DNA from: Emiliania huxleyi CCMP1516
Lineage: Eukaryota; Haptophyta; Isochrysidales; Noelaerhabdaceae
Reading direction: 5' to 3'
Length of the DNA: 64,000 nucleotides
Assembly: GCF_000372725.1 (NCBI RefSeq)
Contig: NW_005201318.1
Span: 125,758-189,757, forward strand
The position numbers and the translations under genes are program-made. Under the pieces are notes generated by a model that saw nothing but the letters and a program-made list of their open reading frames with translations, was not told the origin of the DNA and did no database searches. Positions 52,766-62,779 of this stretch are shown one piece after another (the first letter of the stretch is position 1; each line of letters opens with the position of its first letter).

Positions 52766-54184
52766 GAAAGAAAACAGACAGCAGGGAGGGATGGGAGGAC
52801 GGCGGCACGCCGCCACCACACAGGGATTTTAAGGAGAGGGGTGTGATGCGCTAGCCGTCGCCCACCCTAGGGAGTCTGCCTCTTCCTATCTCTTCCATTT
52901 TAAGAAAGAAAGAAAGAAAACAGACAACCCAAGGGAGGGATGGGAGGACGGCGCGCCGCCACCACACAGGGATTTTAAGGAGAGGTGTGTGGTGCGCTAG
53001 CCGTCGCCCACCCTAGGGAGTCTGCCTCTTCCTATCTCTCTTCGCAGTCTCTCGCCGATTCTCGCTGCAATCTTCATGCCACCTCGCGGTCGTCCCACTC
53101 TCGTCGTTCTCTCCCTTGTCATTTCCTCCTCTGTCGCGTCGTTCTCTTCTGCCTCGTCCTGTGACGCCGCCGCCTGCCGGTCCCTTGTTCTCGCGGCTTC
53201 TTTCGCCTTTCGGCGCAACTCCGTCCTCCTCGCGGCGTATCCTGGCCCCTCGAGTCTATCGAGCTCCCCTCGCGCAAGGACCACATTTCTGACTCCCACT
53301 CCGATCATTTGCCTCCAAGTCATGTTGTTGCTCAGGTCCACTCTCTCTTCGAACACTCGTGCCTCTACGGATGATGCCGGCGCTGGGGTCCCCTTCGGAT
53401 GCATCGTGACATCTGACAACTGGATTTCCACTGGTTCGTCCTCCTCGGAGTCATCTTCCCCGTCCTCCTTCCGCTCGGCTCTCCGCTCGGTACGTTCGGC
53501 GTGGCTCACCCTCCATGCCGTGAACAGGCGCTTTATCCACCCTATATTCTTCTCTCGTTCCTCTGCCCGTGCCCTGGTCTTGTCGTTGTTTCGCACCCAT
53601 GTCTGTATGGCAGTCGAGGCTGCCTTCCCCACTACCTGTAGTTCACTCGTCACCTCTCCCGCGAGCTCCCTTCTCTTTCTTTCGGGTATGGAGTCCGTGA
53701 GTGCGGGTAGCGTGCAGGCAATCACGGGCGCTATTTTGTCGTACTCCTCTTCGGCGAGCGCTCCAAATCTAGACCCTTTCGCCTTTAAGGAGGCTGCCCT
53801 CGCTCGTCTCAGGAATGTGGCGGTGTCTTTTGGGTCCGGCGCCTCCCGTTCAACTCTTGCTGTCGCCCTCGCTGTGTGTTTGTCGAGCTTCCGCATGAAG
53901 TGACGCGCCTCTTCCTTATTTCCAGCGCAGCTGCCGCTCAGTATGTGCGCCAACGACGCCTGTGGTGGCTCACTGTCTTCTTGTTTCCAGTCGTCCCAGT
54001 CTTTCAGTTCCCCGCGTCTCCTCCTTGCCTCGCGCGCCTCTTTTGTGGCCTCATCCCTAGCCGCTTTGCACGCTCTGCATCCCCAGAACGCACTTCTCGT
54101 GGCGGGGCCCCTCATTCCCCGTTTCTTTTCCCCCTCTAGATTACGCATCTCTTCCATTTTATGGCAATCGAGGACGCCGAGCAA
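52763..54184 (-). mobile_element. LINE-type retroelement relic: C-terminal ORF plus tandem 3' repeats
   Basis: A minus-strand frame (52997-54184, up to 395 codons) begins in what looks like the end of a non-LTR retrotransposon ORF2: GCRACKAARDE, then SLAHILSGSCAGN, a Cys-x2-Cys, His, Cys pattern as in the C-terminal zinc-knuckle region. A long, highly charged, probably coiled tail follows (FMRKLDKHTARATARVER; ERTERRAERKEDGEDDSEED). No reverse transcriptase motif is present, so the copy is 5'-truncated. Downstream on that strand are two tandem copies of a 140-bp repeat ending in TTTCTTTC (53045-52763), also found alone at 41031-41165. Family membership is inferred from layout and the weak motif. 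Confidence 0.5.
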
Positions 54185-55216
54185 ATTCTTCCTTTCCGGC
54201 CCCGCGCATGCAGGGCTTCCCGTTGCGGACTCCAGCTCCAGCGAGGCGGGATCAGCAGGGCTTGCCCCTTTCGCGCCAGGCCAGTGGCTCGCTCCTGTTC
54301 CCAGGTGGGTCCGGAAACTGCTGGAACACAGGATCAGTTGAACGAAAAATCATTCACCGTTAGCGCCTCCCCTGCACGTGTAGGATCAACCCCGGGAGCG
54401 CACGCATCGCCCACGAGCTGCTTCAAATCGCCCGCCCCCTTCTCCACGGCGGCCGCCTCGGGCGCCGCCTCGCGCTCTGCCTTTGAGCGCTCAGCCGCTC
54501 GCACGCCCGGTGAATTCTCACCGCAATACGTGCCGAGCGGTGCCTTTGCGGGCGGTGCCTCCGAGACAGTGCGCGGCCAGCTCGACGCGCCTCCTCTCCA
54601 ATCGCTCCACGACCTCGCTCCGGGAAGCGGCGACGTGTCTGCTGCCACCTCGCAACCGGCCCCTTCCCTCGCTCCGTCTTCCCTCGCTCCGTCTCAGCCG
54701 GCGTCGAGCGAGGGGGGGCACTGGGTGACCATCTTTGGCTACCACTCGGTCGCGATGGTCCCCCAGGTGCTTGCCCTGCTCCGTCCCTCTGGCGGGCAGG
54801 TTGTCCAGCAGGCCACGCTCTCTAGTGACACCCGCGAACTACTTGCAAGACAGCACGCTGTGTGTGCCCTTCAGCCCCCTCAACCCCCCCCCCCCGCCCC
54901 CTGCGCGCGCGCACAACAGGTACCCGGCTCGGGGGCGTGGCTGCACCTGCGACTGGCGACGTGGCAACAGCAGCAAGAGGTCCTCGCCCGCCACGGCGCC
55001 GTCCTCCACGGCTGTATGATTGGCGTCATCGCTGGCGTCGTCCCTTCGGGGTCGATGGGTGCCTCGGCCGCCGCGGCGGGCCCTTTCCAGCCCGCGGCAG
55101 CGGCGGCGATGCCGATCTCGCTCTCGCGGCCCCGCCCGCCCGGCGGCATGCACGGCGCGCTCGATGAGCCACCGGGGCTGTTGCTGCGCATGTCCGAGTA
55201 CTTCCTCGGCTGGTAG
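54161..55216 (+). CDS. NUP35: Nucleoporin NUP35/NUP53 (Nup35-type RRM)
   Basis: Exons 54161-54811 and 54920-55216 with a 108-bp GC-AG intron that keeps the frame open, so it is easily overlooked. NUP35/NUP53 links the inner ring of the nuclear pore to the membrane. The N-terminus is Ser/Pro/Ala-rich (VGSTPGAHASPTSCFKSPAP). The Nup35-type RRM is GGHWVTIFGYHSVAMVPQVL, then RPSGGQVVQQ joined to VPGSGAWLHLRLATWQQQQE, then LHGCMIGVI. The protein ends MSEYFLGW, an amphipathic C-terminal helix ending in Trp, as in membrane-binding NUP53 orthologues. The start is uncertain: ATG 54161 lies beside a dispersed repeat (AAATTCTTCCTTTCCGGC), and a later start or a missing first exon is possible. Confidence 0.82.
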   Translation: MAIEDAEQILPFRPRACRASRCGLQLQRGGISRACPFRARPVARSCSQVGPETAGTQDQLNEKSFTVSASPARVGSTPGAHASPTSCFKSPAPFSTAAASGAASRSAFERSAARTPGEFSPQYVPSGAFAGGASETVRGQLDAPPLQSLHDLAPGSGDVSAATSQPAPSLAPSSLAPSQPASSEGGHWVTIFGYHSVAMVPQVLALLRPSGGQVVQQATLSSDTRELLARQHAVCALQPPQPPPPAPCARAQQVPGSGAWLHLRLATWQQQQEVLARHGAVLHGCMIGVIAGVVPSGSMGASAAAAGPFQPAAAAAMPISLSRPRPPGGMHGALDEPPGLLLRMSEYFLGW

Positions 55217-55647
55217 AGTTTGGATTGCCTCCGACTCCACCGACCAAGGCTACCTCGCGAGGGCATGCCACTATGGACGCTACCGACACTCTCCGCACGC
55301 GGAGCCCTGCCAGTACCTCACACCTCCGCCACGCTCCGAGAACTTGCCAATCAAAACGGTCAAACTCTCTGCATATATGCGAGACGAGATGTGGGGGATA
55401 GTTTGGACGCCGCGGGGGCCACTTCCGCTGTCCGGACTCACACTTGAGATATGAAGCAGTCGACACTATCAAAATACGTCAAAAATGGGGCCCGGATAAG
55501 GTTGAGCTCGCATACTCCGTAGAGATACGTGCGGTCAACTGGCGTGGGCCATGCGGTCAAAAAATACAGTAAACACAGCTCTCTCCACAGAGAGCGCGCC
55601 GCCCCCCCCCCCCCGTCTCCCGCTCCTCGCCGTCTCTAGAGCGCGCG
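55217..55647. other. Intergenic between convergent NUP35 and prefoldin genes
   Basis: No gene. An AAAACGGTCAAACTCT and GAGACGAGATG motif pair near 55350-55391 resembles sequences near 35000 and 23940. A C homopolymer is near 55603-55614. Confidence 0.6.
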
Positions 55648-56945
55648 TCATTGCGCCTCGGACGCCTCTGCCGCCTTGGCTTTGCGCCGTTCCTTGACGT
55701 CCCAGTTGAAGACGCGCGCCATGTTCACCTCGGTGGTCGTGATCTGGTCCCGCAGCAGCGCCTGGTCCTCGTGCAGCTCCTGCGGGCGCGTGAGCGATGG
55801 CACATCAGAAGCCAGGGAGAGGAGGCCGCCGCGCTCCACCCCTCCGCCCCTGCCCCCTCCCCTGTCTCCCTCCCCGCCCTCCTGCAGCGTCTTCTTGGCC
55901 TCTGCCAGGTTCCGCTCGAGCAGCTCGATCGCCTGCGCCGCGCACGCCGGCGGTGTGAAGAGACCCACAGGCACACGTGGTTGGCACTGGCGCACCAACG
56001 CGTGAGGCACGGGTGGTGGTGGTGGTGTGTGTGTGTGTGGGGGGGGGGGGGGGGTGGATGCCTGTGTAGAGTTGTGACCGTGTGAGTGCCTGTGTGCCCA
56101 CGTCGTGAACTGTGCCCACGTCGTCCTAGTGATCTCGTGAACTGTGCCCCGTCGTCCTAGTGATCGCGCCCACGCCGCCGCGACAAGAGAGGGAAGGGGG
56201 GGGGGGGGAGGGAGGGGTCGCTAGACAGGGCGGCGGCGGTGAGGAGGCGCGTCGCCTCCTCTCGCCCATACTCGAGCATCACGTTGGCCCCCAGCCAGAG
56301 GCAGACCTGTCGCCCAGAGTTGCAGGTCAGTCGCCTTTCTTACTTGGTTGCGAGGCAAGGTGCTCCACAGGGCGAACCGTGTTCTCCCTGTGTACCGGGA
56401 CGATGGCCTTGGCGTAGACACACTGCGCAAGCTCGTAGTGCACTGTGAGGGACTCACCTTGCTCGGCCTGAGACGGCACACGCGCCGGAAAGCTCGTCAA
56501 AACGTACGCCGTCAGGTGTTTCCTGGCGGGTTGAGTCCGGGCTCACAACGGGGAGACATGTACGCCTCGGCTGCGACAGCAGAGTCTTCCGTTCTCTCCC
56601 TCTATCGAGCCGCGGAGCCACGACGGCCTGGCTAGGCGGGCGGCGCACACCCGCTGCTGCATCTGGAGCAGAGCGTTGTACGTCGACTCAATGTCGGGCA
56701 CCTTCGCCTGCAGCCGCTTCTTGCGCTGGGACATCCGCTGCTCGATCGCCTTGCAGGCGGAGTAGAAGGCCTGCAGCTTCTCCAGCGCCGCCTCGGCCGA
56801 GCCCTCCTTTACCTGCGCGAGTCAAAGGGATTGGCGGCGTGCGGTTTCGCGGTGCGCAGAGTGGGCCGTGGCTCCGCGGCACCATGTACTTATCGATGTC
56901 ATCGATGAAGGTGGCCACCGGGATTTGCTCGGTGCTCGCGCTCAT
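55648..56945 (-). CDS. PFDN3: Prefoldin subunit 3 (VBP1)
   Basis: Exons 56883-56945, 56651-56812, 56396-56467, 56256-56306, 55882-55932, 55648-55779; 176 residues. An alpha-type subunit of the hexameric prefoldin chaperone that hands unfolded actin and tubulin to CCT. Order: MSASTEQIPVATFIDDIDKY; first coiled coil (AALEKLQAFYSACKAIEQRM, SQRKKRLQAKVPDIESTYNA); hairpin (LTVHYELAQCVYAKAIVP, VCLWLGANVMLEYGREE); second coiled coil (AIELLERNLAEAKKTLQ, ELHEDQALLRDQITTTEVNM, ARVFNWDVKERR). Every join keeps the spacing of human VBP1. Donors are GT (56882), GT (56650), GT (56395), GC (56255) and GA (55881). The last intron (55780-55881, 102 bp) is in frame and stop-free, so an unspliced reading would wrongly add 34 Gly-rich residues. 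Confidence 0.9.
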
Positions 56946-57572
56946 GTCGGCCACTCTTGTGTCGCGTGCGTGCACCAACTATCTAGATAGCGGGGCGAGC
57001 GGGTGCTCGAGGGCGTTGGCCAGAGCGGAAGAACAAGAATTCTTCCGACGCACCCGCGCACTGCCACTGGCACTAACACAGGTACACCAGAGAAGAAGAA
57101 ATAACTTTCCGTCAAGGAGAGAGCGTTGCAGCGCGGCGCAACAAGAAGAAAAGCCACGGGGGCGCACCGTCAAGACATGCGCTTTTGGTTAGGCTGAACA
57201 CAACAACAACCAGGCCCCAAATTACGTGACAACACTCTCTAATTACGTGTGAGTGTTAGAGTTGTTTGGTATTGCTAAAAATCTCTCTCTCTGAACAAGC
57301 TTTTCCTCTCGCACCCCGTCTCTTTTCCTTTCCTTTTTTCTCTACAGCACCCTCTCTTTTAGCCCCCCGCTACCCAGTCGCAGTCGTGCGACGTAGCGGG
57401 GGGCCACGACTACGTTTACGAAAACATAAGTTGTTGCGCGAGGTGTGAATTGTTCCGCCCCCAGAAGCCCCATTTCGCCTCGAGTCGCAGCAAATCTTTT
57501 GACGATGCACGCGCCCCAAAAGCGGCGGCAAAGGGCGGGTGACCGCAGTGCGTTCGCCGTTGCCTCTGAGGA
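56946..57572. other. Intergenic with dispersed motif and inner inverted-repeat arm
   Basis: Between the prefoldin start (minus) and the ZZ-finger gene (plus). It holds the GTGTGAGTGTTAG / TTTGGTATTGCTAAAAAT motif pair (57246-57283) and the inverted-repeat arm at 57362-57465. No coding exon. Confidence 0.7.
57362..57465. repeat. Inner inverted repeat, right arm
   Basis: Reverse complement of 52660-52765 over about 100 bp, including CCCCCCGCTACCCAG and ACTACGTTTACGAAAACATA. Confidence 0.9.
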
Positions 57573-59015
57573 ATGGCCGAGGCCGGCGCGAAGGCTGCAG
57601 TCGCTGCGCTCAAGGACGCGACCCTGATCAAGTCCAAGAAGGCCGACTGGCGGCTCGTCGCCGCGGCGCAGGCCATGCTCCGCGGCGATCACCCAGATGA
57701 GTTCGCCGCGGCTGCGGCGATGGGCAAGCCGATAAAGCAGCGGAGGGAGGTCTCAAACTGGTTGGACAAGCTCCGCGAGCTGGAGCGGATGCGCGCGTCG
57801 CTGCGCAGCCAGCCCGGGGGCAGCGGATCGGCGGCGGGCAGCAGCTTTCTCGCGCAGGTGGGCAGCAGCCTCCTCGCACAGCCTTGCTGGATTGACGAGC
57901 ATGCACCGGGCGTGCAGCAGCTGCGCGTGTCGGCGCCGGTCATCTCGCCCGGCAAGCAGCACGCGACGCGCTCGCTCAGCGCGGTTGTGACGACGCCGCT
58001 CGGCTCGAAGCGTCCGGCCAGCGCGACGGTCGAATACACGCTGCCACCCGACGGCGAGCCGGCGAGCGCCTCAAAGCGGCGCGGCGACCGGCACCGCAAG
58101 CGCGAGGAGCGCGCCATCAGGTCAATGGACTTCAGCGAAGCAGCGCAGACCCACGCCTGGGTACGGCTGCCAGTCGATGCGCCACCGTATGGGCTTTCTG
58201 CGGAGCTGCTGCTCAGTTCGGCTTGGATTACGCGGCATCTGACCCTGATCGAGCCGGGGAGCTTGGTGGTGGGCGAGCTGCAGCTCGTTGACGAGTTGAC
58301 TGCTTTTCGCGAGATCCACGTGACGGTCGACGACGCCCACTTCCGCCCCTTGTGCGGATTTCCCGGATATTTATATCCGAACGTAGGCGATTTAGATGAC
58401 TACCTCAAGAATCCGGTAGCCCCAGACGGGGAGAAGTGGCCGTCGTCGATGTTGGAGAGTAATTGCTGTGGTGCGCCAGTGCAGCTGATGACGATCACCT
58501 CCGACGTGAATGGGGTAGGGCGATCAACAGATGCTACAATGGTTGCTTGGCTGCGTCACGACTTCGAAAGTGATGGCTGGGACCACGTCGCCTGGGACTT
58601 GGTAGGACGCCACCAAGTCAGTGGCGCGGTGGCGATGGGACGTGTGCCTGAGACGTCGTATGAGTACCTTGCAAAGTTCTATGATGATTTCTATGGAGAC
58701 AGAGCCACGTTGCGGCAAGACCAAGCCATCATATCATCTCTGACTGCGTCGAAGACCTGTGCTCAATGCAAGGGTGATGTGCCGGATGTTGCGGTGCGCT
58801 GGCGATGCGATGCGTGCGACTTTGATTGTTGCTTGGCGTGCGGCACCTCGCAGCAGGAGGACGGCCTTAGTACGGCGGTGGGGTATGATCTGCCTCCCGC
58901 GGCGGGAGAGTCCCAAGCCGAGAGCAATCGTCGCAGGGAGCGTCACCGCAAACGCGAGGAGGCAGCTATTCGCGATCTTCACAGGTGGTGCGTGGGAGGT
59001 CGCGTGTGCGCGTGA
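57573..59015 (+). CDS. Unknown 480-residue protein with ZZ-type zinc-finger-like motif and duplicated basic motif
   Basis: Open from ATG 57573 (MAEAGAKAAVAALKDATLIK) to 59015. The N-terminal third is helical. A middle domain (WITRHLTLIEPGSLVVGELQ; FREIHVTVDDAHFRPLCGFP; HDFESDGWDHVAWDLVGRHQ) is not recognised. Near the C-terminus CAQCKGD, RWRCDACDFDCCLACG has the Cys spacing of a ZZ-type finger. A basic motif occurs twice, RRGDRHRKREERAIRS (about residues 168-185) and RRRERHRKREEAAIRD (about 455-471), as if two elements of the protein were duplicated. The last residues (HRWCVGGRVCA) may be intron read-through, since a CACAGGTGGTGCG junction-like sequence precedes them. It lies just inside the right arm of the inner inverted repeat. 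Function unknown. Confidence 0.6.
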   Translation: MAEAGAKAAVAALKDATLIKSKKADWRLVAAAQAMLRGDHPDEFAAAAAMGKPIKQRREVSNWLDKLRELERMRASLRSQPGGSGSAAGSSFLAQVGSSLLAQPCWIDEHAPGVQQLRVSAPVISPGKQHATRSLSAVVTTPLGSKRPASATVEYTLPPDGEPASASKRRGDRHRKREERAIRSMDFSEAAQTHAWVRLPVDAPPYGLSAELLLSSAWITRHLTLIEPGSLVVGELQLVDELTAFREIHVTVDDAHFRPLCGFPGYLYPNVGDLDDYLKNPVAPDGEKWPSSMLESNCCGAPVQLMTITSDVNGVGRSTDATMVAWLRHDFESDGWDHVAWDLVGRHQVSGAVAMGRVPETSYEYLAKFYDDFYGDRATLRQDQAIISSLTASKTCAQCKGDVPDVAVRWRCDACDFDCCLACGTSQQEDGLSTAVGYDLPPAAGESQAESNRRRERHRKREEAAIRDLHRWCVGGRVCA

Positions 59016-59600
59016 CCGTGCTCCGTGGTGTATTTATTTCGAGTTTTGGGACTTTTTGTGTAAATGTAGCGGGGGGCCCCGCCGGAGGCTGGTTACTGAT
59101 TTCTTTGTTCTTTTTTGTTTGTGTCACAAAATCGACAAACAAGACAACTCTCTCTCTCGTGTGAGTGTTAGAGTTGTTTGGTATTGCTAAAAATCTTCGG
59201 CGCGGGCTCTCTGGGCTAGAGGGCTACGGGACCGGCCCCAGCTTCGGCTGAGGGCTAACAAGCTGCCGAGCCCAAATCACTGTGACAGTCGTGATTTCTT
59301 GTTGGTTTCCTAAAATCTCTCTCTCTCAAATCTCAACTCTAACAATCCTACGTAATCAAATCTCTCTCTCTCTCTCAATTTTGCGTCAGATTCCTTGCCC
59401 CAGACCAGCTCTCAGACTCAAGGAAACTCGCGAGTTTCCAGAATGGAGCACCAAACACCCTCTGTTTTCCCTGGAAATTTCCGGAAACGCAAAGTGCTGG
59501 GGACCCCCTGTTTTCCTTTTTGTTTGCCGGAAAAGCTTGTGCAGGCCAAGCTTTTGGCCGGTGCCCGGTGGCCTCGGCCTCTTCGGAAAGGGTACCTCCG
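59016..59600. repeat. Intergenic: outer inverted-repeat arm and inverted palindromic element
   Basis: The outer inverted-repeat right arm is at about 59066-59102, the GTGTGAGTGTTAG motif pair at 59159-59195. About 59400-59560 is a reverse-orientation copy of the element at 7615-7745 (AAATTTCCGGAAACGCAAAG). No gene. Confidence 0.8.
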
Positions 59601-59604
59601 GCTG

Positions 59605-59860
59605 AGCCCTGGTCTGACAGCCTGACAGCAAACCCCGGACAGCGCCTGACAGTGCCCGACAGCCTGACAGCGTTGACAGCACTTTCTCTGACAGCCTGAC
59701 AGCACGTATCTGACAGCCTGACAGCAGAGCCTGACATCAGAGGCGTCCCGTCGCTGTCAGGCCCTAACCTGACAGCCTGACAGCTGCCCGACAGCCCGAC
59801 AGCACACAGCGGCCTGACAGCAGCGCTGACAGCCCGACAGCCCGACCAGCCCGACAGCAG
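59605..59860. repeat. CTGACAGC minisatellite array, left flank of copy 2
   Basis: Near-identical to 43515-43770, the same order of variant units with few substitutions. Confidence 0.95.
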
Positions 59861-60109
59861 CACAGACCGTACACAGGCCGTGCAGCCTCTTTCTTGTGCC
59901 CCATGAGGGTATAACAAAACTATTACATGCAAAGACATGTGTGTGTGGTTCATGTAGTCATGGGTTGGTCATGGGTCTCTCTCTCAACCCTCCCGCCCCA
60001 CCTCTGCGGACCCTGGATGATGATGACGGTGACCACGCCCTTGCCTGCCTGTCACACACACACATAAGACGTGCATTCTCATCTCTCCCTCTTCTCTTTC
60101 TCTCCGCAG

Positions 60110-60561
60110 TTGCGGTGCTCTTCACCATGGAGGACAGCTCCAAGGTCTTTGCCATTGGCAACATCGAGCAGGTGGCCGTCGCCGACGGCACGGTAGACGC
60201 GCGCCGCGCCACTGGCAGCTCGAGCGCAGAGTACCTGCGCCAGCTCTCGATGAGTCAGCGCAGCAACGGGGTCTTCATCAACGACCCCAAGGGCCTCTTT
60301 ATCCTCCGGTGGTACCGTGAGGTGAAGGGTGACGGGACCCCCCCAGACGGCCCGCGCTACCAGAACAGAGCGTGCAAGTACTACAAGCTGACGAGCGACA
60401 ACGATGGGGAGGCCTTCCGCTGGACCAGCAACTACCAGATCATCAGCAAGGTGTACCTGAAGAAGCACTCCACCCTGCCTCTCTGCTATTCTCTCAGTGC
60501 GGCAGACAAGAAGATGGTGACGTCCACCATGAAGAAGATGGTGGGACCGGAGGCAGAGTAG
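60110..60561 (+). pseudogene. 3' exon copy of the gene at 44046-44851
   Basis: The intron end and the terminal exon (VAVLFTMEDSSKVFAIGN to MKKMVGPEAE) are almost identical to 44400-44851. Upstream only the last few codons of exon 1 (DDDD, near 60016) and the intron remain; about 440 bp of the first exon is replaced by about 65 bp of unrelated sequence. The exon reading frame is intact. An open frame from 59896 reads through the unspliced intron, but nothing suggests a functional first exon. Confidence 0.7.
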
Positions 60562-60634
60562 AGACTAGAGTATGTGCAGCAGAGTCCTGCTGGTCTCCTC
60601 TTGATAGTGTCATAAGTGTGGCTGGTGTGTGTCA

Positions 60635-60945
60635 GAGCCTGACAGCACCCCGACAGCACCACCTGACAGCACCTGACAGCAACAGCCCAACGTCTGACAG
60701 CAGCAGCAGCCTGACAGCTCTGACAGCTCCGACAGCGTCTGACAGCAACACCCGACAGCTCCGACAGCACCTGACAGCTACAGATCCCCTCTGATGTCAG
60801 ACACGCACCCGACAGCACCTGACAGCACTGACAGCACCCGACAGCTGGTCTGACAGAGGCACCTGACAGCGCCTGACAGCTGCCCGACAGCCTGACAGAT
60901 CACCTGACAGCACCTGACAGCACCTGACAGCCTGACAGCCAGGGC
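60635..60945. repeat. CTGACAGC minisatellite array, right flank of copy 2
   Basis: Near-identical to 44925-45225, with a gain of one or two CACCTGACAG units near 60910-60930. Confidence 0.95.
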
Positions 60946-60953
60946 TCAGACCT

Positions 60954-62779
60954 CCGGTGAGATGAGTGGCTGCCAGTTCGAGACTGGGGCCGATCCAACC
61001 TGAGTTATTCGGAGGAGGAATCTAGCCAGCACGCCAGCAACAGGCCAGCAAACACAAAACAATCTCTCTCTCTCGCCAGCACGGGCGGGTACAAAGAGGG
61101 GGTCCCCGGAGAATCCCCAGCCTGCGGAAACGTAGTGTCGCTCAAGAGGTGCGATACTGCGGGGGAGTGTAAGGTGCCTACCTATGGGCTTCCAGTATCG
61201 GACGTTCGGACCTATACGGACTCGGGACCGGTGCTTTGACGCAGCACAGTGTGCTTCGAGGAAGCATGAACTCAGAACGGCCCCCCGAGAGCGCCTCTTC
61301 GACGCCCACGGGTCCCGGGGGGTCGGATGGGTTGCGAGAGGGCCCCGGCTATTTTTTGTTTGAATCCCGGAGGCCGTTCGAACATGAATTGACGTTCCAC
61401 GTGCCCGTCCCCAGCACGGACAACATGCTAGCCCAGCAGGCCGGAGCAGGCCGCTCCCACCGCCGCCCGCGGCGGAGGCAAGGCGGCAAAGGGTGGCAAG
61501 GGCGGCGGCAAGGGCGGTGGAAGGGTGGTGGCCGTGGCGCACCAGACCCGCTTTGCGCCGCCGCCCTCAACGCCCGATATACTCGGTTAGAGCCGGCGGA
61601 GCGACGGCGGCAGAGGTGCGGCCGCCGGCGACCTCACACGGCGTCGAGCACCGTAGAGACGGCCCCGAGAGCCGCCACCAGGTGTGCCACGACCGCGGCC
61701 GCGAGGCTCGTGGCGATGGATGCGCCAGACCCGCTTTGCGCCGCCGCCCTCAACGCCCGGTACTCGGTCAGAGCCGGCGGAGCGACGGCAGCGGAGACAC
61801 GGAGTTGCGGCCGCCGGCGACCTCACACGGCGTCGAGCGCCGTAGAGACGGCCTCGAGAGCCGCCACCAGGTGTGCCACGACCGCGGCCGCGAGGCTCGT
61901 GGCGATGGATGCGCCAGACCCGCTTTGCGCCGCCGCCCTCAACGCCCGATACTCGGTCAGAGCCGGCGGAGCGACGGCGGCAGAGTTGCGGCCGCCGGCG
62001 ACCTTCCCCTCGACCACGCCGCCGACCCGTCGACAAGCACGCGCGGACTGTCATCGAGAAGAAGGAGAAGGATGGCGGCGCATCCGGAGCCCGCGGGCGC
62101 GGCGTGGGCGGGCGCGGGCGCGGGCGGGCGCGCGGGAACCCCGCCAGCGGAGGCGACACAATGCCTCTGGCGGCTCTGCAGGCGGCGCGCGGCGCGCCCC
62201 TCGCCGGTCTCCCGCACGCTCCTGAGGGCCGAGAGGGCCGAGAGGCGGGGTTGGTGACCCGGGGGCATGGGCGGTGCGGCCCGCGCCGCGCGCGGGCGCG
62301 TGGCAGCCCGTGAGTGCCGAGATCGGGTCTGTGCTTCGACAAAGCATGGGCCCCCGGGGGCCCATCTACAGCAGCGGCGAAGTGAGCGTGTTTGTGGTGT
62401 TGGTGTGGCGTCTGAGCTTGGATCTGTGACTAAAGCCGCTTACCACTGATGGATCCCCACCCGAATAACACACAGTGAGCGCCCCAGCGCTTCACTACGC
62501 CCTCCGCGCGAAATCGCTAGTGGTGCTTTGTGGAAGCACATTGTGCTTTGTGGCAGCACAGGTGCGGTGCCCGAGACCGTATAGTATGCATGTAGGGACT
62601 TGCGCTTTTGGGCGGTGGCAGCCTCTCTTCGGACAGAAATTCACGGAGGTCGTCGCTTGGTTAGGTTAGGTGGGAAGGCGAAAACAGTCTCGCTCGGACT
62701 GGACACCAACGGTATCCTTTAGGACGCTGGAAGAAAAAAGAAACAAACGCGAACCCGCCCGCCCATTCGACCGTTCTAT
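60954..62779. other. Region with tandem coding-length repeats; gene status unresolved
   Basis: Contains an open plus-strand frame 61236-62225 and repeat units (next entry). 62260-62779 shows GTGCTTTGTGG-type repeats near 62520-62555 and no supported exon. Confidence 0.4.
61543..62010. repeat. Three tandem repeats of 183 and 189 bp, multiples of three
   Basis: Units start CAGACCCGCTTTGCGCC at 61543, 61726 and 61915 (last partial). On the plus strand each unit is open as PDPLCAAALNARY and then ATRCATTAAARLVAMD within a 329-codon frame. On the minus strand the same unit reads ALTEYRALRAAAQSG, then SIATSLAAAVVAHLVAALEA and ends at a stop, which would need introns. Which strand codes, if either, is undecided. 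Confidence 0.85.

Noticed and set aside
55780-55881. Gly-rich insert as a real part of prefoldin
   Set aside because: Its removal restores the conserved spacing of the family exactly, so it is treated as a GA-AG intron.
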